Assembly (NCBI GenBank): GCA_022113835.1
Contig: JAILWY010000009.1
Location: 6,548,001 to 6,612,000, forward strand
DNA length: 64,000 bases
From: Atopsyche davidsoni
Lineage: Eukaryota > Arthropoda > Insecta > Trichoptera > Hydrobiosidae
Direction: 5' to 3'
Shown here: positions 12,062 through 24,468 of the stretch, piece after piece
Numbering within the stretch: the first letter of the stretch is position 1
How the letters are laid out: the number at the start of each line of letters is the position of its first letter
Position numbers and translations under genes: made by a program
Notes under the pieces: generated by a model
Seen by the model: only the letters and a program-made list of their open reading frames with translations
Told to the model about the DNA's origin: nothing
Databases searched by the model: none

Positions 12062-13424
12062 GTCCGCGACCCCCGGACTTGCGGTGCAGGGAGCGCCTGC
12101 CGCATTAGCCCTTCTGTTCGCACGCACGCCGCGCGCAGTTCTCTGAATAATTTAACAGTGACGCGCTTCTTCCTTTCTTTTGTTACTTTGTCTTCCCAAA
12201 AAGATGAAAAAAACTCATTAATTATTGAAAAGGTGACAACATCGGAGATCTCGTATGATTTTTTAAAATCCTGTGTACGAGTGTCGCAATATTTCAAGCT
12301 CTCGCCCATGACCTGAATCATATATTGTAGGGCCAACATGATAAATCATATTTTTCTGCATTTTACATAATTTATAGCGAAATGTTGTACATGTTATTTG
12401 GCTTGAATGTACAATGAAAAAATCATAAAATTTAGCTGATTGATCATACCAATTTAAAAAAAAATGTATTTCAAGGATTTTTTGCAGCCACGTCAATGTG
12501 AATCGATAACTTGAAACATATTGTACACAAAATAAACCTCCATAGAAAAAAAATGCAGTTTTTATATATTTTCCAATAGTAGTTATATGTAATGAAGTGT
12601 GTTTGTATATTTTTGAAAGGTTAATCAAGTGCCTAACTGCTTATTTTTCCACTTAGCTGCATAATTCAGCGCCAGCATCAGGCAGATGATTTATCTACGT
12701 GATCGGGATTGTTCTCAGTGCATTCAAGTAGCATACCAAATGCCCTCGGGAGTAACTACTTAGCGAACACAGTTTGCTAATTCCATAGATGTACCACGCA
12801 AGACTTCCTAATTAGCAGTTACTAGCTCAAAGATGATTGCATATTGTCATACCTAATTATACAATTGATAATTGAGCCTTATGTTTTGGATAATTCTCTA
12901 GTATAAATAATCATAAATTTTCAATTATTTTTAAATGCCATGATTTGGCTTTTAGAAATGCACACATGAGGAATGAGAAAATGAAGTTTCATGTGAAATT
13001 TTGAAAGATTAATTGTCGCTATAATATCCAAAACTCATATAAGGGAGGGATACTGAGTTGGCTGTAAAATTAGCATTTGATGTAATCTGTCGAAATTGGT
13101 AGGCTATGGTGTTTTATATATGCAGTGATTTGAATTTAACTCCGTTTCTCTCTAATCTAATTCGATTTAGCATAATTTGTAGTTTATGAATTTATGCATT
13201 TAAATTAAATTTCAATTAGCAAATATCATAGAAAACTAATAACCAATTATACATTTTATTCATTAGAACATATGATAATTTTTTTTTTGAATACATTACT
13301 TTTTATGGTAAAATATTTCTAGTTTAATTAATTTAATAACTTAACGGAAATAAAATATTTATTTTAAATTGTATGATAAACCACAGGTATAATCAATTTT
13401 GCTTCTTTAGTAAGGTTCCAGTGA

Positions 13425-13508
13425 CTGGAAGTCGGAGGCTCGGCCGAATTGGTGAGACTGGCCCAGGATAAGAATATATTTGATGAAATGGTAACCAACC
13501 TCCTATGA
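13425..13508 (+). pseudogene. Possible 3' end of a LINE reverse-transcriptase ORF
   Basis: A short frame ends (ELVRLAQDKNIFDEMVTNLL, then TGA) in a way that resembles the C-terminal tail after the RT domain in some non-LTR retrotransposon ORF2 proteins (L-A-Q-D-R-x-x-F/W pattern). A purine-rich tract of GAAG repeats follows. An overlapping frame reads DWKSEARPNW, so a frameshift may be present. The resemblance rests on a few residues only. Confidence 0.25.
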
Positions 13509-14579
13509 GGAGGGGCACAAGAAGAAAAAGAAATGAGAATGTAGGGAATAATTTTTCTTAGCGAGTGTATTATTCTCTCAACTGAAAATAACCGATTAAA
13601 TAAACTATTGGTAACTCACTTTTCAATAATAAACAATACGTGTGTGTCATTAAATATTTTTTGTTTTTTACATCTTTTAAGAACAATTTTACGGGTTTTT
13701 TTGTTTTTTTATATCGTAAAAATTTAAAAAAGAATACGGGTTATATTTAATTATTTTTATTAACAAAAATTGTTATTTAAAGACTAAAGTATCTTATTCG
13801 AGGTTTTTTATTATTTTTTTATCCTACTCCAAATTACATGTTTTTGTACAAAAGTATTATCGTTTGACTATACGAAGCGAGGTCTTGTGTGTCGTGTATG
13901 GTAAATAATTTTGATAAAGTTCCAAAATAAAAGTATGTTTTGTCATAATAAAGCGCACTGCATGCTGGAAGGTGAACTACTTTACTTTGTTACATAAAGT
14001 TTTTAGAAAAATACTCCAGGATAGCGTGAGGACTTGTTCCACGAACGAATATATCGTGCAAAATATCCTCGTTCTTAACATTTATATAATGGAATAAAAC
14101 AGGAGCAAGTAAAGCTAGTTTTATATAAAATAATAAGTTTTTCAAGCCATCACTTTCAATTATTATTTTCATATTATTTACTCATACAAAAGAAGCAGCA
14201 AGTATAGCAGAGCAAGAAATATAATCAAGAATGTTGAATTATAACATCCCCGACACGATGAACAGGTGCGATCTGGTGACAGAGAAATGGAACGATTGCA
14301 ACAATAAAGATGTGAATATATATAATAGGCGCATACAATTTAATATTTTTTTAATATTATGTCATAAGTAATTAAATATGGTTAAATGACTCAATTAGCC
14401 TCAAACAATAAAAGTTTATTTTATGAAATAAAAATGATTAGCATATTATTACAAATTAACCCAAAATATTCGTAAAATACATACAATGTATTTTACACTT
14501 TGTATTAGCAATATTTCTTTTAACTCGGTATAATAAACAAATACCAAAGTGCATGTCTTGCAACGATTAGTGCATTATG

Positions 14580-14720
14580 GCATGTGCAGCTGGAAACATC
14601 ATTAACTATTCGTGGCCGCCATTTTGGGGCGTCATCAAAATCTGTTTTCAATTTACAGCCACGATCCCCTCTACACAGGCTTTCAAACCGAATTTCCATA
14701 CATTCTAACCAATTTCATTC
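14580..14720. promoter_or_regulatory. GC-rich module with E-box and PHO/YY1-like site
   Basis: The patch contains CAGCTG (14587-14592) and GCCGCCATTTT (14615-14625), the reverse of the YY1/PHO core, embedded in AT-rich DNA. Function is inferred; no coding signal is seen. Confidence 0.3.
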
Positions 14721-16574
14721 TGCTGCATCTTGCTGACTAGATAATTGATGATAAAGTTGAAGCTTACTCTTCAAAGGTAATCAAAATTGCATTAAAGTTT
14801 GCATTTGATCCAATAAATGACATTGATTCATAATACCACAACTTTGAATGTAACTTTGAAGTACAAAATATGTTATTTCATGAAACCGTTGACAATTATA
14901 ATTAAACAAGTTCTTTGTTGATATATGTTATAGTGAATATTTTAAATATATTAAATAATAAACCCATGGTAATATAAATATTTATTCACAGTGAGTTATA
15001 TAATGACAAGTTCTTTTTGATGATGTACGTAACCAAGAAAAGTTTTACTGCTTACCTTATAATCTGTACTACTCTTTTTTTTTAAATTCATGAAAATAAG
15101 ACCAACAAGAAGAACATAGCAAAAATAACTGTAGAAAAATTTGATGGTTAGTGAATAAGCACAAATTAAGTTAAGCAAGTTAACTAATTGTATAGATTTG
15201 ATTTATTAAGCAGTATTTTTCATCGTATGCTTAAAAAACTAAAAGTGAAATACAAATTAAAAAGAACAAGTAAAATTCATAGTTAAAAAACAATTTATGT
15301 TTATCAAAAAAATGTTGGTTATTGTTTTAATAAATGGTGGTATATTACGCTGTGGATTGTTCAACTTTTACTACAATCTTTGTGATAATATTCCACTTCA
15401 TTTCATTAAAGATAATGAGAAAAGTTTCCCCCAGCACCGTGAATAGTGTTTAACGAAAGTGAAAATCAGCGTAAGAAACTGAACGTTTGATAATTTATAT
15501 CGCTAATTATGATAAAAGAATTTATTATAGAAATTTATATATATAAACTTCCGCAGTCACCAACAAGTCACCGGGAGTAGCGACACAACTTTAACTATGA
15601 TGTAGGAGCTTTTTAATTAAATTGAAGAGCAAAGATTTGTGAAACGGCTAAGCTGGAAATAATACTTGGAAAATTCTCTTTCTGAATCTTCAGGGAAAAA
15701 AACTTCGTGAGTTATTACAGTAATTCGGCCCCCGCAGAGGCAACTTCTGTATCGGACGAGACTCGCAGGGCTTATTGTGGAATTCGTTTTGATATTTGTG
15801 GAAACTGTGTTCGTAACTTGTACGAGTTTCAAAAAAGTCTTACGATTTAATGTATAAAAACGAGGCTATGTTTAGTGTAATCGATTACTCACAAATTGAC
15901 AACACCTGTAGTTTTGAAACATTTTTTACATTAAAAAAAAAAACCATTAATATTTTTATGAACGTGATATTACTGATCGTAAATAACAAATTCATCAAGT
16001 AATTTTTTTTTTACTATAGATGCAAATCTTAACACGTTTTAGTACGTGATAAAGGTTCTTTTATAAAATACGACCAGAAAGTTCAACAGTTGACACGCGA
16101 ACGGACACTGGCGGGCAGAGCGCCAAAAATGCTTCTGTTCCAGACGGCGTAATAGTTCTCCTTTACTAAGGTAAGATCGGCGTTTAATTTTTGCATTCTC
16201 GAGAGTCTTTATATGAAAACTAGGAATAATAAAAAAAAAACTCAAAATAAGCTTATTTGAGTCAAATACAAAATGTTTAAATTCGAGATAAAAAATTGAT
16301 TGTAAGTAAGTATATATATATTCAGATTGTTAAAAAAAAAAAAATATTCAAAATTTTGTTTGCAAAAGATTTTTGTAAATCCTGAAACAATTTCGTGTGC
16401 GTCCTTTTTGCACATTGTAAAATATATATCTTTTTAAGTGCGTAGGGATCAGTTTGATTCATATAAATCTGATACAGACGAATTTACCCATGCAAAAATA
16501 TGTAAAAATTTAAAAAAAAAAAAAAAAACGTTTGACAATCCAAAAAAGGCAATAAAGTAGGCGATCTGGCTCGC

Positions 16575-16860
16575 TTTACACGGGCATCCATCATTGGCGG
16601 TTTTTATTGTTTTTCATGCGACTCCCCGCGCCCCGGCCGCCCCGCCCCCGCCCCCGCCCCGCCCCTGCCCCCATCCTCCGCCCCCACCCCCGCCCCCGCC
16701 CCTGCCCCTGCCCCCGCCCTCGCCCCCGCCCCCGCCCACCTGTCCCGCCATATTAGCAGCCGTGCGGGCGGCCCATAAATATGCCTGATAAATAACGACT
16801 CACTGCGGCGGGGCGGCGTCATGTTAGTCACGAGGGACGCGGCTACCTACTCGCCGGTTT
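16575..16860. promoter_or_regulatory. GC island with C-rich tract and flanking AT-type sites
   Basis: A near-continuous CCCCGCC/CCCTGCC tract (16623-16740) could form an i-motif, with a G-quadruplex on the opposite strand. It is flanked by TTTTTATTG on the left and by CGCCATATTAG (16746-16756, PHO- and CArG-like), CATAAATATG and GATAAATAAC on the right. The 64-codon and 75-codon frames through it are low-complexity (poly-Pro, Gly/Ala) and are products of the repeat. Confidence 0.4.
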
Positions 16861-17599
16861 TGACAGTATATTTTTAGATGTAATAATAACTCATATTTTT
16901 TTGGAACATACGAAATCCATGTAATTTATAATAGTAATAATGTTACCTTAAGCTTGGGCGGTTTTGTGCGCTTGTAGTTCAATCTTGGACAGGTCATTGT
17001 GGCCGTAATCCTGATTACCACATTTTCAAGCAAACGCTTTTTATTTTTGATTTACAATGGAAATTTTTAATATAAAAAAAACACTTAAATGCTTGGGATG
17101 CATTCGATAAAAACTATAATTAAAAAGCGCTTCTTTCTGGTGACAGGTGTTATATGATAAAAAAAATATTCGTAACTCAAATATAGAGAATAGATTGTTT
17201 TGTTTAACGCGTATAAATAATTTAATAAAAATGAATAATTATTCGATGCTGTGTTTTGATTCATTCATCAAATTCATTAATATTATATTTACATTTATAA
17301 CCATTATAAAGAAAACAGTATGTTTATCAATAATTTGCATTTCAGATACATGGTGTGATTGTGATGCAATTCAGAATTTTATTTTTATACATCGCTATAA
17401 AACACTTATTTAATATATCAACCAATATTTTTTTTTTATTAAATATATAATATGCTTTAATTATTTCATAATACAAATAGCGCTCACATTCTAATGACCA
17501 TGATTGAACCAATCACAAAAAATTGAAAGTAATTTAAAAACAAAAAGTTGAACAAAGCTCAGCTTCACGCTCCATGATAAAGATGTGACGTAAATATAT

Positions 17600-17850
17600 T
17601 TTTAAAAATGAAACGGTTTCGCTGCAGGTGGCGCGTCAGCAAACAGCTGGCCTTGCAGCTCCTGGGCGGAATAAATGGTCCAGAAGGGAATTCGTTTGGA
17701 CGGGGCGGGGGCGAGGGCGGGGGCGGGTAACGACCCCCATTACCCCTGGTAATGGCGGCGCTTATCGGCCGCAGTTAATAAACTCGGCCCAGATGAGAGC
17801 CGCCCGGCCTGGAGCGGCCCACACGGGTTCGACGCGAGGCTTTTTATGCA
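17600..17850. promoter_or_regulatory. GC island with G-rich tract and palindrome
   Basis: A G-rich tract at 17701-17728 is followed at once by CATTACC-CCT-GGTAATG (17738-17754), a palindrome with 7-bp perfect arms. GC-rich sequence continues to about 17825. A 98-codon plus-strand frame crosses it without recognisable features. It may be a regulatory element; there is no direct evidence. Confidence 0.35.
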
Positions 17851-20800
17851 ACTTAATTAGCAAGTCGAAACTTAACTTAGGTGGGTTATTTTTAATTCAG
17901 AAATTTCCTAGGTTTGTAAATTAGTTTTCATTAAAAAGTTGCTAATTTATTGGTTTTTTCAACAAATTAAAAAAAAAAATGTTGGGTAACTGCAGGAACA
18001 ATATTTATAAGAAATTAACTTGATAACCGTCTCGTTGTTCACATAATACGCATGCTTTTCGATGATCGCAGTAGCTAGTACACATTCACGGCTTTTAATT
18101 TAGGTGAAACAATAATATTTATTTTAAAAAAACCTGTTTATAATGTTCTTAGCTGAATACAGGCGTAATAGCATTTGTTTGCTTCTAAAGATTTCAGTCT
18201 TACTTCCACCTTAAGGCATGTCAATATGTTTCCAGACTCCTTGCTCAGAATTCCTAAGCTTAAATGTGTCTGAACTATAGAATAAAATTTAATAAGTTTT
18301 TTTTTTAATAAAATTATCAATGTCGCGGCAGAATAAGGTAAGATTAAATATATAAATTAGATCTTTACTTAAAACTTATATTTATTTCTATGTAAGGTAC
18401 TTCGCATATTGCTTTGTTCATAAAGAAGAATATAAAAAAAAGACAATGCTCGGTGTGCCAAAAATATTGATCAGCACTTCACAAGGGCGTTACGACCTAT
18501 ATGAGAATAATATTTTATGAATAGCTTAGATTATTTAATAATTGCTAAATTAAACTCTCATTAAACTAACACAACTCACATATCAAATATCGGGTATAAA
18601 TACGGCTTATGAACCGTTTATTATAATATGTAGTTAAATGTTGTATAGTTAAAATTATGGTTTTTGTGTACTCTAAAGTCGACGCAAAGGCTTTAACTTC
18701 TAAACTAATATTTTACGAAAAATAATATACCTCGTAAACAATAACACGAAAACAATGTAATGAATTCAAAACCTTTTAATCTTTTTTGTTCAAATGTGCC
18801 GCTTTTTTCGTAATAATTCAATTGTTACGATTTTCCATGAATCGTGTGTGTAATAAATTGAAAGGAAACAATAAAGTATGTTCAGCAAAAAATATGGCTT
18901 AGTGCCTCTAACCTAACCAGAGTCGCTTTTCGTACGTTTATTGAGTTTTCAATTTTTTTCAGGGTCACATTGCTGTAATCAGATATTTAAAAAAATAGTC
19001 TCGATTTTAATTTTTATGTCTAGCCTTAATTCCTAGAAGAAAAAGTGTCAAATACTTAATAATAATAATATTTCAGAGACAAAGGTGCCCACTGGAATAT
19101 TAAATATTTTTTATCATAATTGAAGCTCACTTAGAAATACTCAATGTATTGTATGAAATGAAGTTTCTATGATTGACAATATGATATTATGACTTACAGC
19201 TAAAATTGATAATGGAGAGGTATTTATTATATATTTTTTATTTTTAATAAAATCTTTCATAAAGCGCTTTAATATTTTTAATTAAGTTTCATTAAGACTT
19301 CATTTTTGAGTAATGAACAAATTAATGTTATTTCATCATTTGATGTCAACGTAAGAGTGTATTTTTGATTTATGCCAACAAATGTTAATTGCTGTTGCTA
19401 AATAAAAAATCTTTATCGTAAATTATGTAATACACCTCTCATTTGAGATAAATCAAACTGAAGTTTTCCGGAAAATGTGATCTTTCCGTGCTGCTCCCTG
19501 AACAGAGGCAGTTGAAAAAATAAACAAGGAGACTAAACGCCGTTCCGTACAAAGGCTTTCTGTTAAATGTTCCTGAAAAGAGAATAGTATCGCATACAAA
19601 TCGATACATTTCACGTGACTCTGGATCTCGCGACACCCCAGATTAATTATTATTCATCCTGGCGCATGCAGAATTCATAATTCGCTATCGTATCTAATTT
19701 TTTGAGCAACTTTTTGTCCGCTTTGTGTTGCGTTGTTTTCTGTAAGTTATATGTTTGGGACGGGCGTTTGTTTTTCATTCGCATTACGTGAATTATTTTA
19801 ATGTCTATATTAATAAAATAATTGTTTAATGCAGTGGCGTGTCGTGATTTCAAATACAGGACAACTTCAGTTGTACACGAATATTCGATGTCAAGTACAG
19901 AACTTATATATTGAATATTGGGTACAATTATTACAATTTTGAAAGCTAATGCACTCAACCATAACATGAAGCTTCGAAAAATGAAGATCCTTTTTTTGAT
20001 ATCAGACTAAATAGTTATGCCTTTAATATCATGCAGTGTACTAGTACTCGAATGTAAAGGTGGCTTTGAATTGTGACTGCCACATTATCCGGTTATGTAA
20101 TTTAAGTTTTTGTTTTCGCTATTTTAATACTTTATAATATAATATATCTCGCTCTAGAAAGTCCGGAGAGCTAATTTTTAATTCTACATCCCAAACTAAA
20201 ACTATGACTCGTTCCCTTGATTACATTTTTATCTGATAACTTGGCAGATTTGCGCTTATACAGGATATTATGAATACCGTGAATGCTCTTTTCAGGGTTG
20301 GCGTATTGGAAAAGTAAGCATAATTTTAATGAATGAAATGAATGGATCGAAAAATTATTAAAGTGACATGTTTAGTTATATTATCAATAGTTTTTTCACA
20401 ACCACAATAAAACTATCAATTATTTTGAGTGATACATTTAATCATATTACAAGATATTATTTTCTTCCGTTATGTAGAATAATTCTTGATCCGAATGAAG
20501 TATACGAAGGGCCGAGGGTTGCGTAGAAGCTTTTGATTCCACGTCTAGCAATCCCAAGTTTAGTGCTGCAGAACTAGTACCCCACACTACATCGTGATTT
20601 AAATACTTATAAAATAACGAAAAATACAGCTACTGAGGTATAACAGACAAAGAACTGAGCCCTAACAATGAAAGTCAGATTAAAGTTGTATTGTAAATAT
20701 TTTTTGCTGAAAATGTAAATAAAGTAAAATTATTTTAAATTATTATTGGTTTTCTCTTTAACTTATCGTCATAAGATATATATTTTCTTCAGAGGCTATT

Positions 20801-23668
20801 CTAAATCAATAAAATTTTACATAATTTAGTCTGATTATTAAATATACGTAGGCGACATGATTTTTGAACGAAATTTAAATTCCAATAACAATTTTTTTGG
20901 GAAAATGAGGAGGACAATTTTGCGAAAAAATTGGCAGTCTGGAATTTAAGGTAAGAAGTAAATACTTTTAAAACTTGAGTAAATGTTTGAGATAATGTTT
21001 AAGAGCTTCTGTGGGATTTCAGCAACTGATTAAACTTTCCAAACAACCTTTATTATTAAAACCTACATTATTCAGAAATAAATTACGAAATCAAAACTTT
21101 GCAATTTTTGAAGTTTTAACTTACATTTCCATAATGAATTTACAATGCGCAGAGCTCAACTACCCTTAAATCATCTTCAAATACCAAGGATGCCACGGTA
21201 ACACAATGTTTGCACGTGTGGTGTATATATAAGACCGCACCCCTCCGTGTGAAGCAGATGCCTCTAGTCTCAGTTCAGGTATGCTCAGGTGAACACTACA
21301 TAGCACATGGCAGGTTCTCTTTACTGCCTTTCAGGAAAATTATTCTACGTTGTATCATGATAACAAAAAGAATGAGCTACTGTTCTGTTCAAGATGATGA
21401 CAAAAAACACTAGACTTTTTATAATATCATAAAAAAGAAACACCCCTCATCTCGCGGCTTAATTATAGATTGTATAGAAAAGAGAGTTTTAAATATTCTA
21501 AAAGACAACAAACTTATCTTTAGATACGAATGTCTGAAGTTAAAGACCATGTTGTTTATTTTTCTGCATATGTTCGGAGAACCCAACATATAGTATATAA
21601 GAGAAATGCACTTGAATCTAGAAACATTGCCTGTCAACACTTCAATAAAATATAATTTATTCCTTGAAAAATATTTTCAGTTGAAGAAGACCAACAAAAC
21701 TCTGAAGTGGCATCACACCCAAGAACAGGCGTTATTTTTTTATATAACATATTTTTATTAAATTTATGATAAAAGTTTCACAGTTTATTTTGAAACAATT
21801 TTTTTTATCAAATGTAAATTTATATTTTAACAGCGATAATATTTAGAGCGGTGAATAAATTGGCTTTGATGATTGAATTAAATTATTCTCTATGTATTGG
21901 TGAATATCTTTATTTACAGATGTCTACGATACGTTCATATGTAATGTCTGCTTCGTTAGATGGTATGTACAAACTGTTGAGGTGGATAATCATTAGCACA
22001 AATTGGAATTCAGATTTCTGATATAATGAGATTATATAGGTTTACTTGCGTCGTAATTACTCCAAGATCAAATAGTCCAACGTGTCTCGGACTGGTGCAA
22101 TGCTTTTCTACCTTCTTCTAATAAACATAAGAGACAAGTAAAACCTACCTAAAAGGCAAAAAACTTGCGTCCACTAAGACAACCCTATAATAAGAGAGAT
22201 TCAAGTCGAGTCTGATGTTGACTACGATTAATAATGATTTTTTCAAATGACACTGTACCATATAAGTACTGCTTAAGTAAATATAGTGAAAAATGTTATT
22301 GTGTTTATAAAAACAACTTTGTGGTAAGTCTACGTCAATTTAAAAAAAATACGTCTTTGATAGTTTTTTGAATAGACAATTTATAAAGGTTGTAATTCTT
22401 TGATTAGAATGACTCGTTTTAAACATAATTGCTTGAACCTATAAAAATAATAAAATATAGGCATTATATCTTGAAGTGATAAATATGCTTCAGAAGTTCT
22501 TTAATATCACAATTTACAAACACAACATGATGTAAACGCGTTTCCCTTGCAGTGTTATTTTGAAATATATTGAAAAAAGCTCATATTAGAGACATGAAAA
22601 GACAGTTTCAATATCCAGTGCATGTGTCAGTTTGCTTCTTCTCCCACTCCACGCATTTTCGCAATCAGGTCGCAGGCTGCGGGGGTGGCGTCGGCGTCAT
22701 TATCGGTAGGGGTGGCCTTTCAGGCGACGTTTGTTTAGAGAGAGACGCTCCACAGGCGCCGCTACGCACTTACCAATCTGTGTGGATTTAAAACCTACTT
22801 GTGCTACATAGAATCTAAATTTAATCTGTTATTTTAATCTATTATGTTAAAAAGTGTTTTATACGAATACTTTGTACGAGATGATTTAAAAACAGTAAAA
22901 ATGAATTTACTAGGAAAAAAACGCTTGTTATCCCATCGTGAGACATGTTTTAAATCTTAAGTCATAACTACTTGAAAACGTATCAAACCATTATCAAAAT
23001 TTTTTAAATAAAATTAAATAAATATATTTCTAGTATCATATGTAAGATGAATGAATTATTTAAAATTGCGACTTGCAAGCTGTTGTGTTGTGTATAATTA
23101 GGTTTTTAGTTACAGCAACCCCGCGCTATCTGTTCATCAGAGCTGCAAGCCCGGCTGCAGTATTACTGCATAATTTCAAGATTGCGCGGTTTGCGCTGCA
23201 GTATCTGTAAACTCATTAACTAAAAGTGCTTGCGTCTGGTTCAGTCTTCAACGAGAGTAATTTATTTCTACGTCACTTTCTAAATCTTGCAAATTCTCAC
23301 ATTCTAAGTAGGTGCCAAGATACTTACCGAATTACAAGATTAAAGAGAATATGATGCACAGAAGTTTTTTCAGAACACTGAAAACTAAATAACAATTTAA
23401 CCAACACAAGAAATAAATACATTCAAATAAGAAAAACTTGTTGTTTATGTTTGGGTCAATACTACTGGCTATAGCATGGTTTATAAACCGGCCAGTGCCG
23501 ATCAGGTAGCAGTTGAATCTGTAGTCATTTGTGTGATATAAGAGGGCATATGATAATTGGTGTGAAGAGGTAGGGTTGTTTGAATATTCCCTTTTTGCAA
23601 CGAGATAAGTAGATCTAAGATTCCAATAAAACAACGATAGCGATTTAAAATATCTCTGAATATGGATA
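17851..23668. other. AT-rich noncoding spacer
   Basis: No host gene is seen. GC-richer patches occur near 19440-19640, 20500-20590, 21190-21310, 22620-22790 and 23110-23240. The 100-codon minus-strand frames at 19650-19967 and 23332-23634 have AT-driven composition (N, K, I, Y-rich) and no domain signatures. Confidence 0.55.
21213..21290 (+). promoter_or_regulatory. Possible core promoter with E-box, TATA box and donor sites
   Basis: CACGTG (21213-21218) is followed by TATATAAG (21226-21233) and a GC-rich leader. An Inr-like TCAGTT has its A at 21272, and two potential 5' splice donors follow (CAG|GTATGC at 21278, CAG|GTGAAC at 21288). A TATA box, a short leader exon and an early donor are typical of insect cuticle-protein-type genes. 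The TATA-to-Inr spacing (about 46 bp) is too long, though a start near 21256 would fit. No matching coding exon was found downstream. Confidence 0.25.
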
Positions 23669-24468
23669 ATCTAATGCAGAGGTCCCCAACCTTTTTGCAC
23701 CCAAGAACATATTCTAGAATGCCGATCGGGTGGCGGGCACCATTAATTTTTTTAAGGTATATTTATAGTCAATAGTACATACAATCCACAATACATAATT
23801 AATTCCAAAAGTATAATTATAAAATATAAAAATTATTGTTTATATTTTTATGTAAAAGAAATAATAAGTATTTAATAATAGCATACAAATTCTGGTAATT
23901 GGGTCGAATCAGGGTAAATATGCAACGAATAACTATTTTTAATAGCAACTTAAAAATGTACATTTATAGCTAAAAATTGCAAACAACAGGTTAGAATACA
24001 AAAAAAAATATCAGTTGGGGTCCGGACTTAGTTTAATAAGATTTTGATGCATTACAGAGACGGAGAAAAACCAAACTACACCCATAAGATGCTATTTTAA
24101 CAGGCTTCTATTTGATTTTCTGGAAAGAATTATTATTTTGAAAAATAAAACGATATAATTATTTTCGCATATATTTCTCTGTTTAATTATCGTTCTATCG
24201 CAAAAATATCAGAGACACTTTCACATAGCTTTCACCTCAATTTTACCAACGCAAAAATATCAGATAGACTTTCGCATAGCCCTCACCTCACCAGTCCTAT
24301 CAGAAAAATATCAGAGATACATTCTCATAGATTTCACCTCACTTGTACTACCGCAAAAATATCTGATTTATATTTATTATCGTGGTCGCACAGCGGCGGG
24401 CACTCATAAACCGGTCGGTAGGCGTCATGATGCCCGCGGGCATAGGGTTGGGGATCACTGATTTAATG
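23669..24468. mobile_element. hAT-like non-autonomous element with 8-bp target duplication
   Basis: The element proper is 23677-24460 (784 bp). Its ends are CAGAGGTCCCCAACC and, read inward from the right, CAGTGATCCCCAACC: 13 of 15 bases match, with the CAG start usual for hAT TIRs. Flanking 8-mers ATCTAATG (23669-23676) and ATTTAATG (24461-24468) differ at one base, fitting an aged hAT 8-bp duplication. No transposase frame remains. The interior holds a 51-bp tandem array and a GC-rich right subterminal segment (24385-24450). The left TIR word GTCCCCAACCTTTT is close to that of the element at 31630, so the two are related. Confidence 0.8.
24199..24369 (+). repeat. 51-bp tandem array inside the hAT-like element
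   Basis: Units begin with (C)GCAAAAATATC or CAGAAAAATATC at 24199, 24250, 24301 and 24352, an exact 51-bp period with a truncated fourth unit. Each full unit also carries CATAG and TTTCACCTCA-type words. Divergence between units shows the array is not recent. Subterminal repeats of this kind are often transposase-binding sites, but that role is inferred. Confidence 0.85.

Larger units (their letters stand above)
9555..16574. other. AT-rich noncoding spacer with GC-rich patches
   Basis: GC-rich patches lie at about 9750-9965, 11990-12135, 12655-12840, 14580-14720, 15640-15800 and 16070-16165. A short TAGATA/AGATAT simple repeat is at 11272-11318. The 141-codon minus-strand frame at 11914-12339 is the longest non-transposon frame here, but it has no recognisable domain or splice context and crosses a GC patch. 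A possible LINE scrap is annotated separately. Confidence 0.55.

Noticed and set aside
11914..12339. 141-codon minus-strand frame, longest outside the transposon
   Set aside because: No recognisable motif, composition shifts midway, and no acceptor/donor pair or Kozak-type context; it crosses a GC patch with a hairpin.
16594..16831. Poly-proline plus-strand frame and Gly/Ala minus-strand frame
   Set aside because: Produced by the CCCCGCC tract; no splice context or domain.
18909..18922. TAACCTAACC as an interstitial insect telomere repeat (TTAGG)n
   Set aside because: Only two units are present; too short to be meaningful.
24199..24369. CRISPR-like array
   Set aside because: Units are contiguous 51-bp tandem repeats with no unique spacers, inside a hAT-like element of a eukaryote.
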